Below, one piece after another: positions 1 through 6,982 of a stretch of 7,090 nucleotides of DNA. Source of the stretch: an uncultured Collinsella sp. (GTDB lineage Bacteria > Actinomycetota > Coriobacteriia > Coriobacteriales > Coriobacteriaceae); the NCBI GenBank assembly GCA_900545665.1, contig UQZU01000052.1, positions 1 through 7,090 of the forward strand, given 5' to 3'. How positions within the stretch are numbered: the stretch's first letter is position 1; each line of letters starts with the position of its first letter. Below the pieces are notes generated by a model. It was not told the DNA's origin, made no database searches, and saw only the letters and a program-made list of their open reading frames with translations. A program made the position numbers and the translations under genes.

Positions 1-17
1 CGTACGCTTGAACTGAG

Positions 18-49
18 AAGGGGGAGGCCTCGCGGCCTCCCCCTTTTTT
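18..49 (+). terminator. Rho-independent terminator of the upstream (unseen) gene
   Basis: A perfect 10-bp GC-rich stem, GGGGGAGGCC (20-29) with GGCCTCCCCC (34-43), closes a TCGC tetraloop and is followed by six T (44-49). Two A at 18-19 can extend the stem by pairing with the first two T. The T tract follows only on the + strand, so it ends a transcript entering from the left. Whether bases 1-17 contain the end of a coding region cannot be decided. Confidence 0.93.
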
Positions 50-63
50 GCGTTTGCGGGCTT

Positions 64-93
64 TTGTCTCACATAGTAGCTGTGTTTTATAAC
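64..93 (+). promoter_or_regulatory. Candidate upstream sigma70-type promoter (P1)
   Basis: TTGTCT (64-69) and TATAAC (88-93) are separated by 18 bp and resemble -35 and -10 hexamers. The region follows directly after a terminator and precedes the first gene of the run, where a promoter is expected. Transcripts from here would have a leader of roughly 60 nt before acpS. The match is by eye; P2 lies nearer the gene and may be the main promoter. Confidence 0.4.
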
Positions 94-99
94 CCTCGT

Positions 100-129
100 T
101 TGTCGCATCTTCTGTGAACGGGCTACAAT
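100..129 (+). promoter_or_regulatory. Candidate operon promoter (P2) before acpS
   Basis: TTGTCG (100-105) and TACAAT (124-129) are separated by 18 bp. The -10 differs from consensus at one base and the -35 at two. Initiation about 7 nt downstream (near 136) would leave a leader of about 23 nt before the ATG at 159, enough to hold the ribosome binding site at 149-153. This is the better placed of the two candidates for driving the six-gene run. Confidence 0.5.
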
Positions 130-148
130 AACTTAGTCTGTGCGATAT

Positions 149-153
149 GGAGG
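149..153 (+). promoter_or_regulatory. Shine-Dalgarno site that decides the acpS start
   Basis: GGAGG lies 5 nt before the ATG at 159. The in-frame ATG at 147 overlaps this motif and has no purine-rich site of its own, so initiation at 159 is favoured. Confidence 0.8.
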
Positions 154-158
154 TGAAC

Positions 159-698
159 ATGGCTGAAGCTGGTATCGGCGTTGATATCGTCGAGATTTCC
201 CGTATGAAATCAATTCTTGAAAAGACGCCGTCGTTTGCTCGGCGTGTGTTTACCGAAGAAGAGCGTGCGTATTGTGATGCATCATCGCGTCCCGCTGCTC
301 ACTATGCCAGCCGCTTTGCTTCGCGCGAGGCGGTACTTAAAGCTCTCGGCACGGGTTTTAGTCAAGGCGTTGGTCGCAAGGATGTTTCGGTTACGCGTGA
401 TAAACTCGGCAAACCGAAGGTGCTGCTCTCGGGCCGTGCTCTCGAGATCGCTCAAGAGCTGGGTGTTGTTGAGGTCGCTCTTTCCATTACGCTTACAGGA
501 GACTTAGCCGTTGCGAATGCCATCGCGATTACCGAAGATGCTCGGCCTAAGCCAAAAGAGGAAAAGGTGAGCACCAAGAAACGCGTAGCGCAGACATTTA
601 AAGAGGCTCGCTCTGTTTTAGATGAGCTTGAGCAGCTTCAGAATTCGGCATTGACGGAGCACCTGGGCGATGCTTCGCAAGATACGCTAGGAGCATAG
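159..698 (+). CDS. acpS: Holo-[acyl-carrier-protein] synthase (4'-phosphopantetheinyl transferase) with C-terminal extension
   Basis: AcpS transfers 4'-phosphopantetheine from coenzyme A to a serine of apo-ACP in the cytoplasm, activating fatty acid synthesis. The 179-aa product begins with the family motif GVDIVEISR (residues 7-15, metal-binding Asp9). The second signature, SREAVLKALGTG (55-66), carries the expected acidic ligand Glu57. The usual lysine before that Glu is Arg here, a conservative change. A GKP segment (84-86) and LAVANAIAI (116-124) complete the fold. Typical AcpS is about 120-130 aa. Residues from about 128 on are an extra charged, probably helical tail unrelated to the catalytic core. 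The start at 159 is chosen from its ribosome binding site; starting at 147 would add four residues. The stop codon directly abuts the nnr start. The family call is secure; the role of the tail is unknown. Confidence 0.93.
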   Translation: MAEAGIGVDIVEISRMKSILEKTPSFARRVFTEEERAYCDASSRPAAHYASRFASREAVLKALGTGFSQGVGRKDVSVTRDKLGKPKVLLSGRALEIAQELGVVEVALSITLTGDLAVANAIAITEDARPKPKEEKVSTKKRVAQTFKEARSVLDELEQLQNSALTEHLGDASQDTLGA

Positions 699-2315
699 AT
701 GAAACCGGTTTTGAGTACCGAAGAAGTCGTTCGTCTCGAGGATATCATCGAACGCGAAGGGACTTCGAAGGCCGAGCTTATGGAGCTAGCGGGTGAGTTT
801 GCCGCCAACGAGGTCTTGAAGCTCAATCCCGATCGGGTTCTCGTTCTGGTCGGTTTTGGTAATAATGGCGGCGACGGTTGGGTTGCCGCCGATATTCTGA
901 GCCATAAGGGTGTGGACGTCGATATCGTTTCTCCGGTTGAGCCGGATGAGATTCCTGCTGCTCTGGCACGTCATGTTGCTCGTCGTACTGCCGGCCGCGA
1001 TGTGCACGTTTGCGTCGGCCCCTCGCGCGACGAACTCGAGGTTTTGATCGATAAGGCCGATGTTGTTGTCGATGCCATTTTTGGTACCGGTTTCCACGGG
1101 AATCTGCGTGCGCCGTTCTCCATCTGGATTCCTACGGTCAATGAATGCGCCGATTGTGTCGTATCCATTGATGTCCCCTCGGGCCTGAATGCCGAGACGG
1201 GCGTTGTTGATGACGACTGCATTCGTGCCGAGCATACGGTGACGATGATTGCGCCCAAGATTGGTCTGTATAGCGCTGATGGCCCTGAGTATGCTGGCGA
1301 TTTGATCTGCGGCAATCTTTATGACCGTCTTGACGAGGTTATCGATGATGTCGACCACGCCGCCGAGATTGTCGAGCCCGGTGACTTAGTTGATTTCTTT
1401 GCTCCACTTCCTACGAATATCGATAAGTATTCCCGTGGCTCTGTGCTTATTGTCGCCGGATCTGCGCAATATCCTGGTGCTGCCATTATGGCGGCCAAGT
1501 CTGCAGCTCGCGCGGGTGCTGGTTACGTGGCAGTCGCGGCTCCTGACGCCTGCGCTAATCTTATTCGCATGGCACTTCCTTCGATTCCCGTCTTTGCTAT
1601 TCCGTCTGATTCCCGCGGCTCCTTTGGCGCCGCTGCGCGCATGACGGTGTGCGAGATTGCAAAGAAGTACAGCTGCGTACTGTGCGGTCCCGGTATGACG
1701 ACGTCTGCCGGCGCTATGCAGGTGGTTTCGGGCTTGCTCGAGCTTGATGTACCGCTTATTTTGGATGCCGATGCACTCAACTGCCTTGCTAAGATTGCCA
1801 TTGACGGTATTGATAGTAACCCCGAGATGTATCGTCGCGAGCAGCCGTTGGTTATGACGCCGCACTATCGTGAGCTTTCGCGTCTGGTTGCCGGTGACGA
1901 GGTGAACGACCTTGGTACCGCGATTGCGGCCGCGCAGAAGGTTGTCTGGGCTGCAGGCTCCGACAATCTGGTGGTCATTGCCAAGGGGCCGACGACGGCT
2001 ATCTGTGGCGTTGAGCGTGTGCTGCTGCCACTTTCGGGTCCGGCTTCTCTGGCAACTGCCGGTTCGGGTGATGTTCTCGCGGGTATTTTGGCCGGCACGC
2101 TTGCCACCATGCGCGACGAGATGGATCGTTGGGAGTTGCTGTATTCGTACGCCGTCGCACTTCACAGCTACGCCGGTTTTGCCGCGGCGATGGAGTATGG
2201 TGAGAAGAGCGTTATCGCGACCGATCTTATCGACTTGATCGGTCCTGCCATGGAGCTGGCGGCAAAGGATGCGCTCGAAGATCTGGGAATCATGGACGAA
2301 GGGTCGGATGACTAA
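699..2315 (+). CDS. nnr: Bifunctional NAD(P)H-hydrate epimerase / ADP-dependent NAD(P)H-hydrate dehydratase
   Basis: This metabolite-repair enzyme restores NADH and NADPH damaged by hydration. Its YjeF_N domain interconverts R and S hydrates, and its ribokinase-like YjeF_C domain dehydrates the S form using ADP. The 538-aa product has both domains at the usual length. The epimerase half (about 1-220) shows GFGNNGGDG (52-60), DAIFGTG (125-131) and SIDVPSGL (156-163). The dehydratase half (about 240-525) shows KYSRG (243-247), CGPG (329-332), LDADALN (355-361), TPHYRE (387-392), KGPT (429-432) and AGSGDVLAG (454-462) with the likely catalytic Asp458. The ATG follows the acpS stop without a gap. 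AGGAG (689-693), inside the end of acpS, lies 5 nt upstream, so the two genes are probably translationally coupled. No key motif is missing. Pairing with alr downstream is a common bacterial arrangement. Confidence 0.95.
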   Translation: MKPVLSTEEVVRLEDIIEREGTSKAELMELAGEFAANEVLKLNPDRVLVLVGFGNNGGDGWVAADILSHKGVDVDIVSPVEPDEIPAALARHVARRTAGRDVHVCVGPSRDELEVLIDKADVVVDAIFGTGFHGNLRAPFSIWIPTVNECADCVVSIDVPSGLNAETGVVDDDCIRAEHTVTMIAPKIGLYSADGPEYAGDLICGNLYDRLDEVIDDVDHAAEIVEPGDLVDFFAPLPTNIDKYSRGSVLIVAGSAQYPGAAIMAAKSAARAGAGYVAVAAPDACANLIRMALPSIPVFAIPSDSRGSFGAAARMTVCEIAKKYSCVLCGPGMTTSAGAMQVVSGLLELDVPLILDADALNCLAKIAIDGIDSNPEMYRREQPLVMTPHYRELSRLVAGDEVNDLGTAIAAAQKVVWAAGSDNLVVIAKGPTTAICGVERVLLPLSGPASLATAGSGDVLAGILAGTLATMRDEMDRWELLYSYAVALHSYAGFAAAMEYGEKSVIATDLIDLIGPAMELAAKDALEDLGIMDEGSDD

Positions 2316-2317
2316 TC

Positions 2318-3463
2318 ATGAATAAAGCCGATTTGACGCGCTGGTCCTGGGTCGAGATCGACCGTGGGGCGCTCCGTCGTAACACGAGGGCCTACAAGAA
2401 CTTGCTGAATCCACGTCAGCGCCTGTGCTGCGTGGTCAAGGCCGATGCTTATGGCCATGGAGCTGTTGAGTGCGCCAAGATCATGTATTCGGCCGGTGCC
2501 GACATGTTTGCCGTGGCGACGGTTAACGAGGGCGTTGAGCTCCGACAGGGCGGGATTACGAAACCCATCCTCATCCTAAGCGAGCCGCCTATCGAGGCCA
2601 TTCCGACGTTGCTCGAGTTTGATATCATGCCCTCGGTCTATACGTCTGACTTTGCTCTTGCGTATGGCGAATGTGCCGTCGCGGCGGGCAAAGTGGGCAA
2701 GTATCATCTCGCCATCGAGACGGGCATGAATCGTATCGGCGTTCACTACACGCAGGTGCTCGACTTTGTCCGCGGTATAAATTTCCATCGCGGTATTCAG
2801 TGCGACGGCGTATTTACGCACTTCGCCACGGCCGATGAACCTTCGGGCTGGGACTACAAACTGCAGTGTCAGCGCTTTACCGAGGCCGTTCAGGCCATTA
2901 AGGATGCGGGCTTTGAGTGCGGTATCGTGCACTGCGCCAACACGCCGTCCTCGATGCTCGACCCTTCGATGCATTTTGATATGATTCGCGCCGGCGTTGG
3001 CTTGTATGGAATGCAGCCGTGCGAGCTGAGTGGCCGCGTGATGCAGCTTGATCCCGTTATGAGCGTCCATGCGCGTGTGACGCGCGTGGCACACCCTGCG
3101 ATGGGTGAGGGCGTGGGCTACGGTTTTACCTACCGCGTACCGCGTACGCGCGTTCAGATCTGCACGCTGCCGATCGGTTATGCCGATGGCCTATCGCGTA
3201 CGCTTTCCAATCGTATGGATGTGCTGTATCGCGGCGAGCGCGTGCATCAGGTTGGCAATATCTGCATGGACCAGTTTATGGTCGCCATTCAGTCCAACCC
3301 GGCACACGAGATTCCCGAGGCCGAGTATGGTGACGAGATGATTATTGTCGGCCGCGATGGCGATGCCGAGATCACTATGGACGAGATGGCCCGACTGCGC
3401 GGAACGATTAACTACGAGGTCGCCTGCGGCTTTGGCATGCGTCTCGACAAGGTCTACGTGTAG
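2318..3463 (+). CDS. alr: Alanine racemase (PLP-dependent)
   Basis: The enzyme interconverts L- and D-alanine in the cytoplasm and supplies D-alanine for peptidoglycan. The 381-aa length is typical of the family. The N-terminal TIM-barrel carries VVKADAYGHG (39-48), in which Lys41 should form the PLP Schiff base. GMNRIGV (136-142) follows with the conserved Arg139. The second catalytic base should be Tyr268 in GVGYGFTY (265-272), and NICMDQF (314-320) near the C terminus lines the partner active site in the usual dimer. The gene starts 2 nt after the nnr stop. No good Shine-Dalgarno lies before it: AAGGG (2299-2303) is 14 nt away and a GGA (2306-2308) is weak. Translation probably depends on ribosomes finishing nnr. 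Confidence 0.96.
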   Translation: MNKADLTRWSWVEIDRGALRRNTRAYKNLLNPRQRLCCVVKADAYGHGAVECAKIMYSAGADMFAVATVNEGVELRQGGITKPILILSEPPIEAIPTLLEFDIMPSVYTSDFALAYGECAVAAGKVGKYHLAIETGMNRIGVHYTQVLDFVRGINFHRGIQCDGVFTHFATADEPSGWDYKLQCQRFTEAVQAIKDAGFECGIVHCANTPSSMLDPSMHFDMIRAGVGLYGMQPCELSGRVMQLDPVMSVHARVTRVAHPAMGEGVGYGFTYRVPRTRVQICTLPIGYADGLSRTLSNRMDVLYRGERVHQVGNICMDQFMVAIQSNPAHEIPEAEYGDEMIIVGRDGDAEITMDEMARLRGTINYEVACGFGMRLDKVYV

Positions 3464-3471
3464 GAGCCGCT

Positions 3472-4092
3472 ATGGGCGTCATGCACATCCCCGGCCATAC
3501 CCATCAGGCACCACGTGAGGTCGCACTCGAGGAAATTGAGGCCGTTCTGGGCGATTGTCACCTCTGCCAGCTCTACCAGTCGCGTCACAATATCGTGTTT
3601 GGCGTGGGAAACCCCCGCGCTCGTGTGATGTTTATTGGCGAGGCGCCGGGCCGCAATGAGGATTTGCAGGGCGAGCCCTTTGTGGGGGCGGCAGGCGAGG
3701 ACCTCAACGGCATTTTGTCGCTGGCGGGGCTCAAACGCGAAGACGTCTACATTGCCAACGTGCTTAAGTGCCGCCCGCCGGGAAACCGCAATCCACGTCC
3801 CGAGGAAGTGCTGGCTTGCTCGCCGTTTTTGCGTGAGCAGATTCGAAGCATCTGGCCCGATATTATCGTGACGCTCGGCAACCCCGCGACGCACTTTGTG
3901 CTTAAGACCGAGATTGGCATTACTAAGCTGCGCGGCAGGTTCCACCAGATGGGGCATTTTGTAGTAATGCCCACGTTCCATCCGGCAGCAGCGCTACGCA
4001 ATCCGGCGTGGCAGGAACTGCTGGAGGAAGACTTTAAGATGCTGGGCGACTATCTGGAGCGACATCCCGCACCAGAGGACGCCTCGGAATAA
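3472..4092 (+). CDS. Family 4 uracil-DNA glycosylase (4Fe-4S, UDGa type)
   Basis: Family 4 glycosylases excise uracil from DNA to start base excision repair. The 206-aa product has motif I as GEAPGRNED (56-64), the PFVGAAG segment (69-75) that follows it, LGNPA (135-139) and motif III HPAAALRNP (170-178). Four cysteines match the cluster ligands of this family: a C-x2-C pair at Cys29 and Cys32, and Cys100 and Cys116 with 15 residues between them. These features separate it from family 1 Ung, which has no cluster. The start at 3472 is supported by AGGAG (3462-3466), 5 nt upstream and overlapping the alr stop. The gene lies 8 nt after alr and 12 nt before tsaE, so it appears co-transcribed with genes of unrelated function. 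Closely related family 5 enzymes are the main alternative, but the GEAPG motif favours family 4. Confidence 0.92.
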   Translation: MGVMHIPGHTHQAPREVALEEIEAVLGDCHLCQLYQSRHNIVFGVGNPRARVMFIGEAPGRNEDLQGEPFVGAAGEDLNGILSLAGLKREDVYIANVLKCRPPGNRNPRPEEVLACSPFLREQIRSIWPDIIVTLGNPATHFVLKTEIGITKLRGRFHQMGHFVVMPTFHPAAALRNPAWQELLEEDFKMLGDYLERHPAPEDASE

Positions 4093-4104
4093 TAAGGAGC
4101 ATAT

Positions 4105-4611
4105 ATGTCCCTGGAGCGCCTGGGGGTAGGTACTTACAAAACGACTTGCGCTGCCGATACGGAGTACTTTGGCGAGCTAATTGCACCGTGCCTTGAGGAC
4201 GGCGATGTGCTCATCCTGACCGGTGGCCTGGGGGTGGGCAAAACTCACTTTACCAAGGGCGTCTCGCGCGGGCTGGGCGATGAGCATATGGTTACGAGCC
4301 CTACGTTTGCGCTCATGGCCGTTCACGATCAAGGCCGTATTCCGCTGTTTCACTTTGATCTATACCGTCTGGAGCATGCCTACGAGCTCGAGGATACGGG
4401 CATTTTCGATGTGCTGGGCTATGAGGGCGCTTGCCTGCTGGAATGGGGCGAACAATTCCAAGACGAGCTGACGGATGAGTATCTTTCGGTGACGCTCAAG
4501 CGTGATGAGGGCGACAGTGATGTGCGAACGATAACGCTCGAGGCGCACGGTGACCGCGCAATGGAGCTTTCCCATTTGATTGATAAGGCTGTACAAGATG
4601 AGCTTGCATAA
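4105..4611 (+). CDS. tsaE: tRNA threonylcarbamoyladenosine biosynthesis ATPase TsaE
   Basis: TsaE (YjeE) is the small P-loop ATPase that works with TsaB and TsaD to install t6A on adenosine 37 of ANN-decoding tRNAs. The 168-aa product has a Walker A motif, GGLGVGKT (40-47, Lys46 and Thr47), the family SPTF segment (65-68), HFDLYRL (83-89) and LLEWGEQF (111-118), all in the usual order. A start at 4105 is supported by AGGAG (4095-4099), 5 nt upstream. Its last 14 nt overlap the start of the downstream fusion gene, so the ATPase and its partner are probably made together. Residues after about 120 form a short, less conserved tail with several acidic residues. Confidence 0.95.
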   Translation: MSLERLGVGTYKTTCAADTEYFGELIAPCLEDGDVLILTGGLGVGKTHFTKGVSRGLGDEHMVTSPTFALMAVHDQGRIPLFHFDLYRLEHAYELEDTGIFDVLGYEGACLLEWGEQFQDELTDEYLSVTLKRDEGDSDVRTITLEAHGDRAMELSHLIDKAVQDELA

Positions 4612-6982
4612 CGACAACGCGCTGGTGGTGGCGCTCGATACCTCGACCGACATGCTTGCCTGCGCGGCAAGCTGGATTGATGGGCAGACGGGCGAGACGA
4701 AGCTCGTGAGTGGCGACCACATGTGTCGCCGTCACGCCAACGTTGAGCTCGTGAATACCGTTGATGGCGTGCTGGCTCAAGTCGGTCTGGATCGCAGCGA
4801 TGTTGGTTGCTACGTGGTCGGCCGCGGCCCGGGGTCGTTTACGGGTGTGCGCATCGGCATCTCCACTGCCAAGGGCCTCGCGCGCGGTGCCAATGTTCCG
4901 CTGCTGGGCGTGTCGACGCTCGACGCTTGCGCTTGGACGGCGTGGAAGGCTGGCGTGCGCGGCAAGCTTGGTATCTTGGCCGATGCCATGCGCGGTGAGG
5001 TATATCCGGCACTATATATGCTGGGCGATGAGGGTCCCGAGCGTCAATTTGAGCGCGAACACGTGGTCAAGGCCGCCGTGGCGCTCGATGAGTGGCGCCG
5101 AGCAGCGGACTGGGACCAGGTTCAGCTGACCGGTGACGGTCTCGTGCGCTATGGCAAGCTGCTGGGTGAGGACGAGACCGCCCGCTGCGTGGAGCGCGAC
5201 CTGTGGTGGCCTTCGGGCGAGGGCTTGCTGCTCGCGCACGCTGCGGGTGACGGCGATCCGGCTCGCGTCCTGCCGATTTACACGCGCCTTTCGGATGCCG
5301 AGGAAAACGAGCGCAAGCGTCTTGGTCTTGCCGAGAGTGCGCAGAGCGAAATTACGGGCGTTGCCGATGAGCTCGCCGGTCGTCATCTGCAGTTCCGTCC
5401 CATGGGCGCGGCGGATGCCGAGGGCGCGAGCGCGCTAGAGGCTGCCTGCTTTGAAGGTGCCGGACACGAGGCGTGGACGCCGGGCATGTTCCTGTCCGAA
5501 CTGGGCGAGGACGTCGCTGCGCCGCGTAGTTGGTGGGTGGCACACGACGACGGCAAGCTGCTGGGCCTTGCCGGCGGTATGGTCGTGGACGGTGATGTGC
5601 AGATTCTGGATGTCGCCGTCGACTCGGCACATCGCCGTGAGGGCATTGCCCGCAAGCTGCTGTCGCATGTGAGCTATGATGCCCAGATGCTCGGCTGCAC
5701 CACGGCTTCGCTCGAGGTCGAGGACGGCAACGAGGGCGCGATTGCGCTCTATGCCGCTCTGGGCTTTACCGAGGTGGGTCGTCGTCGTGGCTACTACGGT
5801 GTCGGCAAAGACGCCATCGTCATGACGGCCCCACTTCCCCTCGTACTTCCGGTCGATAACGCCTCGCCCGAGCCGACGGCAGCCGAGCAACGCGTATGGC
5901 CGCTGCCTGCGCCTGGGCGCTCCGAGGGGGAGCGCGCCGAAATTGAGCGCCGCCGCCTGGTGCTCGCTATCGAGAGTTCCTGCGACGAGACGGCCGTGGC
6001 GATTATCGATGCGGATGGCAATATGCTGGCCAACCAGGTGTCGACACAGATTGATTTTCATGCCCGCTTTGGCGGCGTGGTGCCCGAGATCGCCTCGCGC
6101 AAACACGTTGAGGTGATTGTGAGTGTCGTGGATGCGGCGCTCGAGGATGCCGCAGCATCGCTTGGTCTTGAGGGTGGAGCCATTGCTCCCAGCGAGCTTG
6201 CCGCCGTGGGCGTGACACAGGGTCCGGGCCTGGTGGGCGCCCTCGTGGTGGGCGTTGCCTTTGCCAAAGGCTTTGCCTACGCTGCCGGTAAGCCGCTCGT
6301 ATGCGTCAACCATCTGGAGGGGCACCTGTTTGCCAACCTGCTGGCGCAACCCGACCTCAAACCGCCGTTTATCTTCACGCTTGTCTCGGGTGGGCACACC
6401 ATGCTCGTGCACGTGAAGGCGTGGGGCGACTACGAGGTGCTCGGTGAGACGCTCGACGACGCTGTGGGCGAGGCCTTCGACAAGGTAGCCAAGGCGTTGG
6501 GTCTGGGCTATCCCGGTGGCCCCATCATTTCCAAGCTGGCCGAGACGGGCAACCCCAAGGCGATCGATTTCCCCCGTGCGCTTAACAGCAGGGGAGACTA
6601 TCGCTTCTCGCTTTCGGGCCTTAAAACCGCTGTGACGCTCTACATTGAACAGGAGACCAAGGCCGGGCGCACGATTCACCTGCCCGATCTGGCAGCTTCG
6701 TTTGAGGCAGCTGTCTTTGACGTGCAGTACAAGAAGGCCAAAAACGCATTGCACGCTACCGGATGCAAGGAATACTGCATCGGTGGCGGCGTCTCGGCCA
6801 ACCCGCATCTGCGCGAGATGATGATCAAGAAGCTTGGACGTCAGGGGATTCGCGTAACGGTGCCGCCCTTGTCTGCCTGTACCGATAACGCAGCCATGAT
6901 CGCGGAGGTCGCCCGCCGTAAATTCGACCGAGGTGAAATCTCACCGTTCGACGTCGACGCCGATCCAAACATGACGCTGTAG
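4598..6982 (+). CDS. tsaB/rimI/tsaD: TsaB-RimI-TsaD fusion: t6A tRNA-modification subunits joined to a GNAT N-acetyltransferase
   Basis: One uninterrupted 794-aa frame joins three proteins that are separate in most bacteria. Residues 1-235 are TsaB-like, with VALDTST (11-17) and GRGPGSFTGVRIGIS (75-89). Residues 263-412 are a RimI-type GNAT domain, with acetyl-CoA loop RREGIA (346-351), probable catalytic Glu373 in LEV and Tyr385 in ALY; RimI acetylates the N terminus of ribosomal protein S18. Residues 453-794 are full-length TsaD (Kae1), with ESSCDET (459-465), metal ligands His572 and His576 in NHLEGH, SGGHT (597-601), GGGVSAN (729-735) and ligand Asp763 in CTDNAAM. TsaD transfers threonylcarbamoyl from its AMP adduct to A37. 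The linkers (236-262 and 413-452) are polar, the second rich in Pro and Glu. The ATG at 4598 overlaps tsaE by 14 nt; AAGG (4585-4588) is a weak site 9 nt upstream. An in-frame TTG at 4580 would add six residues but is poorly placed. Confidence 0.94.
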   Translation: MSLHNDNALVVALDTSTDMLACAASWIDGQTGETKLVSGDHMCRRHANVELVNTVDGVLAQVGLDRSDVGCYVVGRGPGSFTGVRIGISTAKGLARGANVPLLGVSTLDACAWTAWKAGVRGKLGILADAMRGEVYPALYMLGDEGPERQFEREHVVKAAVALDEWRRAADWDQVQLTGDGLVRYGKLLGEDETARCVERDLWWPSGEGLLLAHAAGDGDPARVLPIYTRLSDAEENERKRLGLAESAQSEITGVADELAGRHLQFRPMGAADAEGASALEAACFEGAGHEAWTPGMFLSELGEDVAAPRSWWVAHDDGKLLGLAGGMVVDGDVQILDVAVDSAHRREGIARKLLSHVSYDAQMLGCTTASLEVEDGNEGAIALYAALGFTEVGRRRGYYGVGKDAIVMTAPLPLVLPVDNASPEPTAAEQRVWPLPAPGRSEGERAEIERRRLVLAIESSCDETAVAIIDADGNMLANQVSTQIDFHARFGGVVPEIASRKHVEVIVSVVDAALEDAAASLGLEGGAIAPSELAAVGVTQGPGLVGALVVGVAFAKGFAYAAGKPLVCVNHLEGHLFANLLAQPDLKPPFIFTLVSGGHTMLVHVKAWGDYEVLGETLDDAVGEAFDKVAKALGLGYPGGPIISKLAETGNPKAIDFPRALNSRGDYRFSLSGLKTAVTLYIEQETKAGRTIHLPDLAASFEAAVFDVQYKKAKNALHATGCKEYCIGGGVSANPHLREMMIKKLGRQGIRVTVPPLSACTDNAAMIAEVARRKFDRGEISPFDVDADPNMTL

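Noticed and set aside
1..17. Possible tail of an upstream gene
   Set aside because: TGA triplets occur at 9-11 and 14-16, but with so few bases no reading frame can be supported.
147..158. In-frame ATG four codons upstream of the chosen acpS start
   Set aside because: It overlaps the GGAGG motif that serves the ATG at 159 and has no ribosome binding site of its own.
3133..3150. Tandem CCGCGTA repeat running into the palindrome CGCGTACGCG
   Set aside because: It lies inside the conserved part of alr and encodes an ordinary segment (YRVPRTR). It is only two copies long and fits chance use of CGC and GTA codons.
4580..4597. TTG start giving the fusion protein six more residues
   Set aside because: The nearest purine-rich site (GGAG, 4562-4565) is 14 nt away, and the extra residues lie outside the TsaB fold, which begins after the ATG at 4598.
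5435..6808. 457-codon open frame on the - strand, opposite the RimI and TsaD parts
   Set aside because: It is exactly codon-aligned with the sense frame, so its stops would require TTA, CTA or TCA codons on the + strand, which are rare in this sequence. The other long - strand frames (786-1358, 1386-2165, 2576-3094, 3454-3981) have the same register. The translation resembles no family I know, while the + strand shows clear catalytic motifs.
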